The notes under the pieces were generated by a model, which ran no database searches, had not been told where the DNA came from, and worked only from the letters and a program-made list of their open reading frames with translations. Position numbers and translations under genes: made by a program. Positions 27,505-37,859 of a stretch of 64,000 nucleotides of DNA are shown one piece after another. The stretch is taken from positions 2,666,001-2,730,000 of the forward strand of contig CP074381.1 of assembly GCA_022041995.1 (NCBI GenBank), in the 5' to 3' direction. Each line of letters opens with the position of its first letter. Positions within the stretch are counted from its first letter, which is position 1. This stretch comes from Cupriavidus necator. Its GTDB lineage: Bacteria > Pseudomonadota > Gammaproteobacteria > Burkholderiales > Burkholderiaceae.

Positions 27505-28461
27505 ATGAACCAGCTCGAACAACTCAGGCAGTTCACCACGGTGGTGGCCGATACCGGCGACTTCCAGCTGATGAAGCAATACACCCCGCAGGATGCGACC
27601 ACCAATCCGTCGCTGATCCTGAAGGCGGTACAGAAACCCGAATACCGCCACCTGCTGGAGCGGGCCGTGCGCGACCACCACGGCAACGGCGGCGTCGATG
27701 CGGTGATGGACGAAGTGCTGATCGCCTTTGGCTGCGAGATCCTGGCGATCGTGCCGGGCCGCGTTTCGACCGAGGTCGATGCGCGCCTGTCCTTCGACAC
27801 CGAGGCCAGCGTGGCCAAGGCGCGCCACCTGATCCAGCTGTACGAGCAGCGCGGCATCGCGCGCGAGCGCGTGCTGATCAAGGTCGCCTCCACCTGGGAA
27901 GGCATCCGCGCGGCCGAGATCCTGCAGCGCGACGGCATCCGCTGCAACATGACACTGCTGTTCTCGCTGGTGCAGGCGGTGGCGTGCGCCGAGGCCGGCG
28001 CGCAGCTGATCTCGCCATTCGTCGGCCGCATCTTCGACTGGTACAAGAAGCAGGCCGGCGACCAATGGGACGCGGCCGCCAACGGCGGCGACAACGACCC
28101 CGGTGTGCGCTCGGTGCGCCAGATCTACGACTACTACAAGAAGTTCGGCTACCCGACCGAGGTGATGGGCGCCAGCTTCCGCAGCACCGCGCAGATCCTG
28201 TCGCTGGCCGGCTGCGACCTGCTGACCATCAGCCCCGAGCTGCTCGAGCAACTGGCCGCCGGCCAGGGCCCGGTGGCGCACAATCTTTCGGTGGACCAGG
28301 CCCAGGCCGCCAATATCGCCCGCATCGCGGCCGACGAGGCGTCCTTCCGCTGGCAGTTGAACGAGGATGCGATGGCGACCGAGAAGCTGGCCGAAGGCAT
28401 CCGCCTGTTTGCGGCGGATGCGGTCAAGCTGGAGAAGCTGATCGGCGAGATTGCGAAATAA
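27505..28461 (+). CDS. tal: Transaldolase
   Basis: A 318-residue class I transaldolase (E. coli TalB has 317). The protein begins [20 protein letters not shown]. The Schiff-base Lys lies in the conserved stretch [16 protein letters not shown] near residue 132, and TTNPSL is visible near residue 33. It transfers dihydroxyacetone units from sedoheptulose 7-phosphate to glyceraldehyde 3-phosphate. An ATG at 27436 would add 23 non-conserved residues, so I place the start at 27505. A TACAAT -10 lies near 27397. It pairs functionally with the adjacent rpiA. A GC-rich hairpin without a T run follows the stop. Confidence 0.95.
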   Translation: MNQLEQLRQFTTVVADTGDFQLMKQYTPQDATTNPSLILKAVQKPEYRHLLERAVRDHHGNGGVDAVMDEVLIAFGCEILAIVPGRVSTEVDARLSFDTEASVAKARHLIQLYEQRGIARERVLIKVASTWEGIRAAEILQRDGIRCNMTLLFSLVQAVACAEAGAQLISPFVGRIFDWYKKQAGDQWDAAANGGDNDPGVRSVRQIYDYYKKFGYPTEVMGASFRSTAQILSLAGCDLLTISPELLEQLAAGQGPVAHNLSVDQAQAANIARIAADEASFRWQLNEDAMATEKLAEGIRLFAADAVKLEKLIGEIAK

Positions 28462-28512
28462 GCGCCAGTTCAGCGCAAGACAGGCCCGGGCGGCAAAGCC
28501 CGGACCCGAGGC

Positions 28513-29280
28513 TCAGCCGGCCGATGGCGCCAGCTGCGGCCACAGCCGCGGCAGGCACGCGCCCGCCGCGGCGGACAGCACGATATCCGCGGTCTGGTCC
28601 AGCGCCGACGGCTGCGGATTGACCACGATCACCGGCGCGCCATGCTCGCGCGCCAGGCCCGGCAGCCCCGCCGCCGGATAGACCAGCCCCGAAGTGCCGA
28701 CCACCAGGCACAGGTCACAGTTCTGCGCCGCATGCTCGGCGCGGTAGCGCGCCACGCGCGGCAGGTCCTCACCGAACCACACCACGCCCGGACGCATCAG
28801 CGCGCCGCATAGGTCGCAGCGCGGCGGCATGCCGGGCAGCGCGGTTGCCTCGTTGCAGCGTCCGCACCCGTCCAGCCATTTGTTGGCGAACAGGTTCCCA
28901 TGCAGCTCGACCACGCCCGCGCAGCCGGCGCGCTGGTGCAGGCCGTCCACGTTCTGCGTGACCAGCGTGAAAGGTTTCTGCGCAGCCAGAGCGACCAGCG
29001 CATAGTGCGCCGGGTTGGGATGCACGGCTGCGACCAGCTCGCGCCGGTGCAGGTACCACTCCCAGACCAGCGCCGGCTGGCGGCGGTAGGCCTCCTCGCT
29101 GGCCAGCTCTTCCGGGTCGAACTGCTGCCACAGCCCGGTCATCGCGTCGCGGAAGGTCGGCACGCCGGATTCGGCGGAAATGCCGGCGCCGGTCAGCACG
29201 AAGATATTGCCGGCGGCCGCGATCAGCCGGCGTGCTTCCTCAAGCCCCGGCATTTCAAAGAGACCGGAATCAGCGGCCAT
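28513..29280 (-). CDS. NAD-dependent protein deacylase, Sir2 family
   Basis: A 255-residue sirtuin. Motifs include GAGISAESGVPTFRD near residue 31, TQNVDGLHQRAG around residue 110, the catalytic His in ELHGNLF, and a Zn-binding Cys set CGRCNEAT with DLCGALM. The final part has VGTSGLVYPAAGLP. It removes acyl groups from lysines of proteins using NAD, in the cytoplasm. CobB is the E. coli counterpart, but several class types exist and the acyl preference is unknown. It lies four bases upstream of the rlmB stop region on the same strand; tal converges with it. Confidence 0.88.
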   Translation of the reverse strand: MAADSGLFEMPGLEEARRLIAAAGNIFVLTGAGISAESGVPTFRDAMTGLWQQFDPEELASEEAYRRQPALVWEWYLHRRELVAAVHPNPAHYALVALAAQKPFTLVTQNVDGLHQRAGCAGVVELHGNLFANKWLDGCGRCNEATALPGMPPRCDLCGALMRPGVVWFGEDLPRVARYRAEHAAQNCDLCLVVGTSGLVYPAAGLPGLAREHGAPVIVVNPQPSALDQTADIVLSAAAGACLPRLWPQLAPSAG

Positions 29281-29284
29281 GGAC

Positions 29285-30028
29285 TTATCGCGGCAGGCGC
29301 CGCTGGCGCACGGCTTCGTACAGGCATACGCCGCTGGCGACCGAGACGTTCAGGCTTTCCACGCCACCCGCCATCGGGATGCCGACCAGCTCATCGCAGG
29401 TCTCGCGCGTCAGGCGGCGCATGCCCTCGCCTTCGGCGCCCATCACGATCGCGGTCGGGCCCTTGAAGTCGATGTCATACAGCGACTTTTCGGTACCGTC
29501 GGCGGTGCCGATGACCCAGATGCCGCGTTCCTGCAGTTCACGCAGGGTGCGGGCCAGGTTGGTGACGGTGATATAGGGCACGGTCTCGGCGGCGCCGCTG
29601 GCGACCTTCGCCACGGTGGCATTGAGGCCGACGCTGCGGTCCTTGGGGGCGATCACGGCATGCGCGCCGGCGCCGTCGGCCACGCGCAGGCAGGCGCCCA
29701 GGTTGTGGGGGTCGGTGACGCCGTCCAGCACTAGCAGCAGCGGCGTGCCCTCGATGCCGTCGAGCAGTTCATCCAGGTTCAGCGCCAGTGCCACGTCTTC
29801 GGCACGCGCCACCACGCCCTGGTGGCGGTCGGTGCCGGCCATGCCGCGCAGGCGCTCGGCATCGACCGGATGCAGGCGCACGCCCAGGCTCTCGGCCAGG
29901 CGCACGAAGTCCTGCATGCGCCGGTCGCGGCGGGCGGATTCGATATAGACATCGGTCACGCCCTTGGCATCTTGGCGCAGGCGTGCGGTGACGGCGTGAA
30001 AGCCGATCAGGAGTTTGTTTTTAGCCAT
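29285..30028 (-). CDS. rlmB: 23S rRNA (guanosine(2251)-2'-O)-methyltransferase
   Basis: A 247-residue SpoU-family methyltransferase. It starts [20 protein letters not shown], the typical RlmB start, with an N-terminal substrate-binding domain and then the SpoU core ([47 protein letters not shown]). It 2'-O-methylates G2251 of 23S rRNA in the large-subunit P loop. It follows rnr on the minus strand. A TACAAT hexamer lies six bases before its ATG with no ribosome binding site, so leaderless translation is inferred. The last 4-base gap to the sirtuin suggests cotranscription. Confidence 0.94.
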   Translation of the reverse strand: MAKNKLLIGFHAVTARLRQDAKGVTDVYIESARRDRRMQDFVRLAESLGVRLHPVDAERLRGMAGTDRHQGVVARAEDVALALNLDELLDGIEGTPLLLVLDGVTDPHNLGACLRVADGAGAHAVIAPKDRSVGLNATVAKVASGAAETVPYITVTNLARTLRELQERGIWVIGTADGTEKSLYDIDFKGPTAIVMGAEGEGMRRLTRETCDELVGIPMAGGVESLNVSVASGVCLYEAVRQRRLPR

Positions 30029-30034
30029 GGCGCG

Positions 30035-30040
30035 ATTGTA
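30035..30040 (-). promoter_or_regulatory. rlmB -10 hexamer TACAAT
   Basis: On the minus strand TACAAT, six bases (CGCGCC), then ATG. The same 17-bp stretch precedes surE. Predicted leaderless start. Confidence 0.5.
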
Positions 30041-30042
30041 CC

Positions 30043-30093
30043 CGCCCCCGGCAGCCGGCCGGGGGCGAGAGGCGGCGGCATGGCGGCCGCCGC
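30043..30093. other. Two tandem GC-rich hairpins between rnr and rlmB
   Basis: One stem of 10 bp (30043-30052 with 30058-30067) and one of 8 bp (30072-30079 with 30086-30093). No T run follows either on the minus strand, so a simple terminator is not supported. They may affect mRNA stability or read-through. Confidence 0.6.
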
Positions 30094-30098
30094 AGGCT

Positions 30099-32702
30099 TC
30101 AGCGCTTGCGCGGGGTGCGCGGGCCCTTGGCCGGCGTCTTGCCCGCCGGCTTGGCCTGGTGCGACTTGGAGGCCGGCTTGCGCGGTTTCTCCAGGTGCGG
30201 CGGCTTGGGCTTGGCCGCGCGCTTGGCCGGCTTGCCGCCGGTCTTCACATGCGGCCTGAGCGGCGTGATCACCGCCTCGAACACCGGCTGCTCCTCGATC
30301 ACGCGGTCCAGCGTCTCGTCGAACGACTCTTCCGGCTTGGACGAGCCGCCCAGCAGCGCCGCCAGCTGGCGGCCCTTCTTGCGCGCCGGCACCGCATGGG
30401 CGGCGGGCACGCGCGGCTGGGTCTCGGTGCCGCCCGCGCGAGCACGCAGGGTTTTCGCCGACGGCTCCTGCACCAGGCGGAAGTCGATCTTGCGCGCATC
30501 CAGGTCCACGCGCGACACCTGCACGCGCACGCGGTCGGTCAGGCGGTAGCGGATGCCGGTGCGCTCGCCGCGCAGTTCGTTGCGGGCCTCGTCGTACTGG
30601 AAGTAGTCGCTGCCCAGCTCGGTCACGTGGACCAGGCCTTCCACATACAGCTCGTCGAGCTGCACGAAGATGCCGAACGAGGTCACGGCGCTGATGGTGC
30701 CGGCGTAGTCGCTGCCCAGCTTGTCGCGCATGAAGTAGCACTTGAGCCAGGCCTCGACATCGCGCGAAGCCTCGTCCGCGCGGCGCTCATTGGCCGAGCA
30801 GTGCAGGCCGAGCTCGTCCCAGATGGCCTCATTGCGCCTGGCGCGCGCCGCGGTCAGTTCTGCCTTCTGCTCGGCATCCTTGGCCTGCAGCCGGCGCGCC
30901 TTGGGCGAGATCGCGGTATTCAGCTCGGTCCCGTGCGCAAACGCCGGCTGGTACTTGGTATGTGCCAGCACCGCCTTGATCGCGCGGTGCACCAGCAGGT
31001 CAGGGTAGCGGCGGATCGGGCTGGTGAAGTGCGCATAGGCCTCGTACGCCAGGCCGAAGTGGCCGATATTGTCGGGGCTGTAGACCGCCTGCTGCATCGA
31101 GCGCAGCAGCATGGTCTGCAGCATCGGCGCATCCGGGCGGGACTTGATCTTGTCCATCACCTCGGCGTAATCCGATGCCTGCGGCTTGTCGCCGCCGCCC
31201 AGCGACAGGCCGGCGGTGCGCAGGAAATCGCGCAGGTTCTTCAGCTTCTCTTCGCTGGGGCCCGCGTGGATGCGGTACAGCGCCGGGTGCTTGAAGCGTT
31301 CGAGGAAGTCGGCCGCGCATACGTTGGCGGTCAGCATGCACTCCTCGATCAGCCGGTGCGCGTCGTTGCGCGTGCGCGGCAGGATCTGCTCGATCTTGCC
31401 CTGCGCGTTGCAGACGATATAGGTCTCGGTGGTGTCGAAGTCGATCGCGCCGCGCGCGCGCCGTGCCTTGAGCAGGACCTGGAACAGCTCATACAGGTTC
31501 TGCAGGTGCGGCACCAGCTCGCCGCGCTTGTGCGCCTCGGGGCCCTTGGTGTTGGACAGCACCGACCAGACCTCGTTGTAGGTCAGGCGCGCGGTCGAAT
31601 GCATCACGGCCGGGTAGAACTGGTAGCCCTTGAGCTCGCCCTTGGCGGTGATCACGGCATCGCACACCATGCACAGCCGGTCCACATGCGGATTGAGCGA
31701 GCACAGCCCGTTGGACAGCTTCTCCGGCAGCATCGGGATCACGCGGCGCGGGAAATAGACCGAGGTGGCCCGATCCAGCGCATCCGCATCCAGCGGCGTG
31801 CCGGGGCGCACATAGTGCGACACGTCGGCGATCGCCACGATCAGGCGCCAGCCCTTGGCGCGGCCGATCTTCACCGGCTCGCAATAGACTGCATCGTCGA
31901 AGTCGCGTGCGTCTTCGCCGTCGATGGTCACCAGCGGGATGTCGCGCAGGTCGATGCGGTGGTCCAGGTCGGCCTGGCGCACCTCGTCGGGCAGCGCGGT
32001 GGCTTCCTGGGCAGCGGCCGGCGAGAATGCATGCGGCACGCCGTACTTGCGCACGGCGATCTCGATCTCCATGCCGGGATCGTCGATGTCGCCCAGCACT
32101 TCCACCACGCGGCCCACCGGCTGCACATAGCGGTCGGGGAATTCGATCAGCTCGACGCTGACCACCTGCCCCACCCGTGCCTTACCCTGCGCCTTGGGCG
32201 GGATCAGGATGTCCTGGCTGATGCGCTTGTCCTCAGGCGCAACCACCAGCACGCCGCCTTCACTGAGCAGGCGGCCGATGACAAAACGGTTGGCGCGCTC
32301 GATGATCTCGACGATCTGCCCTTCGGGGCGTCCGCGCCGGTCGTAGCCCACCACGCGCACCTGCGCGCGGTCGTTGTGCATGGCCTTCTGCAGCTCGCGC
32401 TCGGGCAGGAAGATGTCGTCTTCGCCGTCGTCGCGGATCAGGAAGCCGAAGCCGTCGCGGTGGCCCTGCACCCGCCCAGTGACGAAGTTCGGCTGATGGG
32501 CCAGCTCATAGCGGCCCTTGCGGTTCAGCTCGATCTGGCCGTCGCGCTCCATGGCCGCCAGGCGCTTCTGGAAACCGTCATGCTCTTTGCGCGTGACGGA
32601 GAGGGCCTTGGCAATATCGCCGGCGGACTGGGGGGATCCCGACGTTCTCAACACGCCCAGGATTTCTTCCCGGCTGGGGATCGGATAATTGTTCTGATTC
32701 AA
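30099..32702 (-). CDS. rnr: Ribonuclease R
   Basis: I place the start at TTG 32702 (reading [19 protein letters not shown]), giving 867 residues. The upstream frame continues without a start into the tRNA gene and looks unused. Domain order is winged helix, cold-shock domains, RNB catalytic domain with [10 protein letters not shown] (the Mg-binding Asp cluster, near residue 275), S1 domain, and a Lys/Pro-rich tail ending [11 protein letters not shown]. RNase R is a 3'-5' exoribonuclease that degrades structured RNA. It is followed by two hairpins and rlmB. It starts only 18 bases from the tRNA-Leu promoter on the opposite strand. A TTG start is inferred and should be tested. Confidence 0.9.
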   Translation of the reverse strand: MNQNNYPIPSREEILGVLRTSGSPQSAGDIAKALSVTRKEHDGFQKRLAAMERDGQIELNRKGRYELAHQPNFVTGRVQGHRDGFGFLIRDDGEDDIFLPERELQKAMHNDRAQVRVVGYDRRGRPEGQIVEIIERANRFVIGRLLSEGGVLVVAPEDKRISQDILIPPKAQGKARVGQVVSVELIEFPDRYVQPVGRVVEVLGDIDDPGMEIEIAVRKYGVPHAFSPAAAQEATALPDEVRQADLDHRIDLRDIPLVTIDGEDARDFDDAVYCEPVKIGRAKGWRLIVAIADVSHYVRPGTPLDADALDRATSVYFPRRVIPMLPEKLSNGLCSLNPHVDRLCMVCDAVITAKGELKGYQFYPAVMHSTARLTYNEVWSVLSNTKGPEAHKRGELVPHLQNLYELFQVLLKARRARGAIDFDTTETYIVCNAQGKIEQILPRTRNDAHRLIEECMLTANVCAADFLERFKHPALYRIHAGPSEEKLKNLRDFLRTAGLSLGGGDKPQASDYAEVMDKIKSRPDAPMLQTMLLRSMQQAVYSPDNIGHFGLAYEAYAHFTSPIRRYPDLLVHRAIKAVLAHTKYQPAFAHGTELNTAISPKARRLQAKDAEQKAELTAARARRNEAIWDELGLHCSANERRADEASRDVEAWLKCYFMRDKLGSDYAGTISAVTSFGIFVQLDELYVEGLVHVTELGSDYFQYDEARNELRGERTGIRYRLTDRVRVQVSRVDLDARKIDFRLVQEPSAKTLRARAGGTETQPRVPAAHAVPARKKGRQLAALLGGSSKPEESFDETLDRVIEEQPVFEAVITPLRPHVKTGGKPAKRAAKPKPPHLEKPRKPASKSHQAKPAGKTPAKGPRTPRKR

Positions 32703-32719
32703 TTTTTTCTGGAAACTAA

Positions 32720-32747
32720 TTGACAAAATTCTCGCGCTCTCTATAAT
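32720..32747 (+). promoter_or_regulatory. Consensus sigma-70 promoter of tRNA-Leu
   Basis: TTGACA at 32720-32725, a 16-bp spacer and TATAAT at 32742-32747. Both hexamers match the consensus exactly. It lies 25 bases before the tRNA gene. Confidence 0.9.
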
Positions 32748-32772
32748 GAGCGCTTCGGTTGTTTCGACACCT

Positions 32773-32859
32773 GCCCAGGTGGCGGAATTGGTAGACGCAC
32801 TAGGTTCAGGTCCTAGCGGTGGCAACACTGTGGAGGTTCGAGTCCTCTCCTGGGCACCA
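32773..32859 (+). tRNA. tRNA-Leu, anticodon CAG
   Basis: 87 nucleotides with the CCA end encoded. The acceptor stem GCCCAGG pairs with CCTGGGC. The anticodon stem CTAGG/CCTAG encloses TTCAGGT, giving anticodon CAG (reads CTG). There is a long variable arm typical of tRNA-Leu and the TTCGAGTC T-loop region. It has a perfect consensus promoter and a downstream terminator, so it is a single-gene transcription unit. It faces the start of rnr on the other strand. Confidence 0.97.
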
Positions 32860-32868
32860 GATCACCGG

Positions 32869-32909
32869 AAAACCCGCAGCGCTTTCAAGCCCTGCGGGTT
32901 TTTTGTTTT
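32869..32909 (+). terminator. tRNA-Leu terminator
   Basis: AACCCGCAG / CTGCGGGTT 9-bp stem with a 12-base loop, followed by four and then more Ts. Confidence 0.85.
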
Positions 32910-33196
32910 TGACGCCATTTTCGCGCATCAGATCCGGCAACTTGCACTCCTTGCTTGGCGGCCATTGCCGCGATGTCATACCTGCGAGCGTACGGGTTTT
33001 TTCCCGTCCGTGAAACCGCGCACCGTACCCCGCGCGGCAGCCGAACCACAACGGTACGGCAATGTCGGGGAGTGTAACAGCTTCAGTGGCGATTCCGGCA
33101 TTCCACCGGCCATTGGCTGCCACATCGGCGTATCACCTCCTTCCCGCCCGGTACTCCGGACACTTTGCACCCTGCGCGCGCTTGACATGCCCGACC
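32910..33196. other. Intergenic stretch without a recognisable gene
   Basis: Nothing coding is supported here. A TTGACA at 33182-33187 probably serves as the -35 of the downstream regulator gene. Confidence 0.6.
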
Positions 33197-33221
33197 ATGT
33201 GTAACTATCATGGTTTCACAT
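33197..33221. promoter_or_regulatory. Operator of Rrf2-type regulator, copy 1
   Basis: Two 11-base arms, ATGTGTAACTA and TGGTTTCACAT, around TCA. The right arm reversed reads ATGTGAAACCA, so 9 of 11 positions pair. It overlaps the likely -10 (TATCAT, 33206-33211; TTGACA at 33182-33187, 18-bp spacer), as expected for autorepression. Confidence 0.72.
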
Positions 33222-33247
33222 TGCACCCGACATCCCGAGCACAAGCA

Positions 33248-33682
33248 TTGAGCACAAGCAGCCGGTTCGCCGTGGCGGTCCACATCCTTACCCTGCTCGC
33301 CAGTTCGGCCGAACCGGTGCCCTCGTCGCTGATCGCCGGCAGCGTGGGCACCAACCCGGCGCTGATCCGGCGGCTGGTCGGCCAACTGGCTGAAGCGGGG
33401 CTGGTGGCGACCACCATGGGCAGCACCGGCGGCGCCACGCTGGCGCGCCCGGCCGCGTCAATCACGCTGCTCGACGTGTTCCGCGTGGTGGAAACCACCG
33501 CGCTGATCACGCTGCACCAGAGCGCGCCCAACCCGGCCTGCCCGGTCGGGCGCGAGATCACCGGTGCGCTGCGCAAGGTCGCGGACCGTGCTCAGGCGGC
33601 CATGGACGATACCCTTGCGGGCATCACCATCGCCAGCATGCTCGCCGATGTCGAAGGCAGCAACCAGCGCCGCAAGCGCTGA
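33248..33682 (+). CDS. Rrf2-family transcriptional regulator
   Basis: I start at TTG 33248 (giving MSTSSRFAVAVHILTLLASS), 144 residues. It shows the Rrf2 helix-turn-helix (SLIAGSVGTNPALIRRLVGQLAEAGL) and the wing GSTGGATLARP. It contains one Cys (about residue 98, NPACPVG), so it lacks the three-Cys set used to bind an iron-sulfur cluster in IscR and NsrR. It may instead sense through that single Cys or another ligand, as in YwnA-type members. The palindromic operators before it and before the next gene suggest that it represses both. An ATG at 33197 would lie within the operator. Confidence 0.82.
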   Translation: MSTSSRFAVAVHILTLLASSAEPVPSSLIAGSVGTNPALIRRLVGQLAEAGLVATTMGSTGGATLARPAASITLLDVFRVVETTALITLHQSAPNPACPVGREITGALRKVADRAQAAMDDTLAGITIASMLADVEGSNQRRKR

Positions 33683-33696
33683 ATTTTTTTGCCCCG

Positions 33697-33721
33697 ATAT
33701 GTAACCACGCTGGTTTCATAT
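33697..33721. promoter_or_regulatory. Operator of Rrf2-type regulator, copy 2
   Basis: ATATGTAACCA, CGC and TGGTTTCATAT. The arms pair at 10 of 11 positions. It sits just after the regulator stop and 27 bases before the oxidoreductase ATG. It matches the upstream copy closely in sequence and length. Confidence 0.75.
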
Positions 33722-33747
33722 CAACCTGACCAAAAGAAGGAGTGACC

Positions 33748-34359
33748 ATGAAGATCGCAATCATCGGCGCCACCGGCCGCGTTGGCACGCGCCTGACCGA
33801 CGAAGCCCTGCGCCGCGGCCACCAGGTCGCCGCCATCGCGCGCCAGGCCAGCCAACTGCCCGCACGCGCAGGCGTGACAACCACGGATGCGGATGCGACC
33901 GACAGCGCCGCACTGGCCGCGGCCCTCGCCGGCCACGATGTCGTCATCAGCAGCGCGCGCTTTGCGCAACTGAACGCGCAGCAGGTGACTTCGGCTGTGC
34001 GCAAGGCGGGCGTGCCGCGCCTGCTGGTGGTGGGCGGTGCCGGCAGCCTCCATGTCGCGCCGGGCGCGCACCTGGTCGACACCCCGAATTTCCCCGAAGC
34101 CTACAAGGCCGAGGCGCTGGCCGGCCGGGACTTCCTGAACGCGCTGCGTAGCGAGCAGCAGATCGACTGGACCTTCCTGTCGCCGTCTGCGCTGTTCGAG
34201 CCGGGCGAGCGCACCGGCAAATTCCGCATCGGCGGGGACAACCTGCTGAGCGACGCGGCAGGCAAGAGCTGGATCTCGATGGAAGACTACGCCATCGCGA
34301 TGCTCGACGAAATCGAAACGCCGGCGCATTCGCGCCAGCGTTTCACGGTCGGCTACTGA
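33748..34359 (+). CDS. NAD(P)-binding oxidoreductase (NmrA/biliverdin-reductase-like)
   Basis: A 203-residue Rossmann-fold protein beginning MKIAIIGATGRVGTRLTDEA with the GxxGxxG dinucleotide motif. The middle has VVISSARFAQLNAQQV and PRLLVVGGAGSL. This type acts as a NAD(P)-dependent reductase or redox-sensing NmrA relative; the substrate is unknown. AGAAGGAG precedes the ATG by five bases, so I take 33748 rather than the GTG at 33742. It follows the Rrf2 regulator and has the same operator at its promoter, so it is the probable target of that regulator, perhaps under electrophile or oxidant stress. Confidence 0.87.
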   Translation: MKIAIIGATGRVGTRLTDEALRRGHQVAAIARQASQLPARAGVTTTDADATDSAALAAALAGHDVVISSARFAQLNAQQVTSAVRKAGVPRLLVVGGAGSLHVAPGAHLVDTPNFPEAYKAEALAGRDFLNALRSEQQIDWTFLSPSALFEPGERTGKFRIGGDNLLSDAAGKSWISMEDYAIAMLDEIETPAHSRQRFTVGY

Positions 34360-34387
34360 GCCGCAGCGTGGCGGCCGGCGGGGGCGC

Positions 34388-34957
34388 TCAGTCGCGCCCG
34401 CCGTCGTCCAGCAGGCTGGCGCGCTTGCCGCGCTTGAGCCATGCGGCGAGGTTGTGCGGGCGCAGCGTGTCGTACTCTTCGAACGGCTGGTGGATCCAGG
34501 GGTTGGACTCCAGGAAGGTCACGTGGTAGTCCGGCTCGATCTTGGAGCACGCCTTGTACCACAGTACCGCCGAGCGCACCTCGGTCACCGCCGGGTAGCG
34601 TTCCTTGAGGTGGCGGCCCACGCGCTCCAGCGTGATGCCCGAGTCCACCAGATCGTCCACCAGCAGGATCTTGCCGCTCAGCTCGCCGCGGGTCATGGTG
34701 ATGTACTGCGCGATGTCCAGGTCGCCCTGCTGCGTGCCGGCGGCCTCGCGATAGCTGCTGGTGGCCAGGATCGCCAGCGGCACGTCGAAGATGCGCGACA
34801 TCTGGTCGCCCACGCGCAGCCCGCCGCGCGCGAGACAAAGGATCTTGTCGAACTTCCAGCCCGACTCATGCACGTTCAGCGACAGGCGTGCGATCAGGCG
34901 ATGGTATTCGTCCCAGGAGACCCACAGGTTCTCGTCATCGTTGGTAGGCAGGTTCAT
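34388..34957 (-). CDS. Purine phosphoribosyltransferase
   Basis: A 189-residue type I PRTase-fold protein from MNLPTNDDENLWVSWDEYHR. The PRPP-binding motif ILLVDDLVDSGITL is visible near residue 97, with SSYRE upstream. It resembles xanthine-guanine-type transferases, which salvage purine bases with PRPP; the preferred base is not decided by the sequence. The neighbouring purA supports a purine role. The protein lacks the long N-terminal extension that the open frame shows upstream. An orphan hairpin with a T run on the other strand lies in the gap to purA. Confidence 0.85.
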   Translation of the reverse strand: MNLPTNDDENLWVSWDEYHRLIARLSLNVHESGWKFDKILCLARGGLRVGDQMSRIFDVPLAILATSSYREAAGTQQGDLDIAQYITMTRGELSGKILLVDDLVDSGITLERVGRHLKERYPAVTEVRSAVLWYKACSKIEPDYHVTFLESNPWIHQPFEEYDTLRPHNLAAWLKRGKRASLLDDGGRD

Positions 34958-35000
34958 CGTTCTACTCTTTGTATCTTCGGGTCGGTTGACCGATATGGCT

Positions 35001-35028
35001 CGGCCCGCTTGCGCGGGCCGATTTTTTT
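35001..35028 (+). terminator. Orphan plus-strand hairpin terminator upstream of the phosphoribosyltransferase gene
   Basis: CGGCCCGC, TTGC loop, GCGGGCCG, then A and seven Ts on the plus strand. Both flanking genes are on the minus strand, so its T run points the wrong way for them. It may end an antisense transcript. Confidence 0.65.
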
Positions 35029-35082
35029 CTGGCGGGCCGCTGCGCTCGTGGCGTGGCGGCTTGCAGCCGTACTGCTGGCGGG

Positions 35083-36441
<1,359 letters not shown>

Positions 36442-36508
36442 TTAAAAACGTATTCTACTCTTGTTGCCGGGCGATTCTCGATTTTTGGGCACGCCCGGCG
36501 CCCAAGCG

Positions 36509-37660
36509 TCAGCGCGGCACCACGGCCCAGCCGGCGTCCTGGCGCACCAGCTGCCGGTCGCAGTTGAATTCATCGAGCTCGTGGGTATGGCCGGGCAGCG
36601 ACTGGATCACGATCTCGCCGGCCGCACGCAGGGCGGAAATGGCGGCGCGGAGTGCGGGATCCGCATCCCAGGGCGCAAAAATCGCCTGAGCGCGCACTTC
36701 CACGGGCGACAGCGCCGCCACTTCGCGCAGGTCCAGCGAGAAACCCGTGGCCGGGCGGGCACGGCCGAAGGCCTCGCCCACCTTGTCGTAACGGCCGCCA
36801 CGCGCCACATAGTTGGGCAGCCCGGCAACATAGGCCGCGAACATCACGCCACTGTGATAGTGGTAACCGCGCAAATCCGACAGGTCGATATTCACGCTGG
36901 CACCGCGCACCTGCACCGCCAGTGCCGCCAGCTCATCCAGCGCGCGGCCGATGGCCGGGCTGGCCGGCAGCGTCGCGCGGGCGCGCTCGATCACGTCCAC
37001 GCCGCCGTACAGCGTCGGCAGCGCCAGCAGCGCATCGCGCTCGGTCTGCGGCATGCCTGCGGTCAGTTCGCGCAGGGCCGGCACATCCTTGGTTTCCAGC
37101 GCGGCAAAGAGCGCGTCCTCGATCTTGCGGATCGACGGCAGGCCCGCCAGCAGCGCTTCCAGGATGCCGGCATGGCACAGGTCGATGCGGACATCCGACA
37201 GCCCCGCCGCCTGCAGCGCGGCCAGCATCAGGTCCTGGATCTCGACGTCGGCTTCCAGGCCGGCATGGCCATAGATCTCGGCGCCGATCTGGATCGGCTC
37301 GCGCGTGGCATGGAAACCCGCCGGGCGCGCATGCAGCACGTTGCCCGCGTAGCACAGGCGGGTCACGCCCGGACGGTTCAGCAGGTGCGCGTCGATGCGC
37401 GCCACCTGCGGCGTGATATCGGCACGCAGGCCCATGGTGCGGCCCGACAGCTGGTCCACCAGCTTGAGCGTGCGCAGGTCCAGGTCATGGCCGGTGCCGG
37501 TCAGCAGTGACTCCAGGTATTCCAGCATCGGCGGCATCACCATCTCATAGCCGTAGGTGCGGAACAGGTCCAGCATGCGGCGGCGCAATTCTTCGATCTT
37601 GCGCGCTTCCGACGGCAGCACGTCGGCAATGTTTTCTGGCAGCAGCCAATGGTTGGACAT
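36509..37660 (-). CDS. hisZ: ATP phosphoribosyltransferase regulatory subunit
   Basis: A 383-residue protein related to class II histidyl-tRNA synthetase but without the aminoacylation function. It begins [20 protein letters not shown], the usual HisZ start. Motif-like segments such as [16 protein letters not shown] and [14 protein letters not shown] are seen. HisZ partners short-form HisG in the first step of histidine synthesis; HisG is not in this window. I use 37660 rather than the further-upstream ATG at 37780 because of the conserved start. It lies between purA and hflC, a usual Burkholderiales arrangement. Confidence 0.93.
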   Translation of the reverse strand: MSNHWLLPENIADVLPSEARKIEELRRRMLDLFRTYGYEMVMPPMLEYLESLLTGTGHDLDLRTLKLVDQLSGRTMGLRADITPQVARIDAHLLNRPGVTRLCYAGNVLHARPAGFHATREPIQIGAEIYGHAGLEADVEIQDLMLAALQAAGLSDVRIDLCHAGILEALLAGLPSIRKIEDALFAALETKDVPALRELTAGMPQTERDALLALPTLYGGVDVIERARATLPASPAIGRALDELAALAVQVRGASVNIDLSDLRGYHYHSGVMFAAYVAGLPNYVARGGRYDKVGEAFGRARPATGFSLDLREVAALSPVEVRAQAIFAPWDADPALRAAISALRAAGEIVIQSLPGHTHELDEFNCDRQLVRQDAGWAVVPR

Positions 37661-37805
37661 AGTGAATCTCTTCTCAGTCAGTCTCGTCTCTGTCATTCGG
37701 CTTGCCTCGAGGCAATGCCCCCAAGGCACCCGTCCTTGACCAGGAACTTCATTGCAGGCGCCGCGCGCCCGCGCCATCACTCAGCGAGGATGGCTCCAGC
37801 CGGAC

Positions 37806-37828
37806 AAAACCCCGGCAAGCCGGGGTTT
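37806..37828 (-). terminator. hflC terminator
   Basis: Perfect 10-bp stem AAACCCCGGC with an AA loop, and on the minus strand TTTT-containing sequence follows. It lies about 32 bases after the hflC stop. The gap to hisZ contains nothing else recognisable. Confidence 0.7.
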
Positions 37829-37859
37829 CGTCAATCCGCCACACGGACAAGCGACGGTG

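Noticed and set aside
33129..33142. A short match to the 3' end of 16S rRNA (ATCACCTCCTT)
   Set aside because: Only about 11 bases match and no other rRNA sequence is nearby, so it is chance or part of an unrelated leader.
33182..33211. Rrf2 gene starting at ATG 33197
   Set aside because: This start would be inside the operator and -10 region, and the conserved family start MSTSSRF begins at the TTG 33248.
37661..37859. Possible small DUF2065 membrane gene between hisZ and hflC, seen in some relatives
   Set aside because: No reading frame in the gap encodes such a protein; only a terminator is seen.
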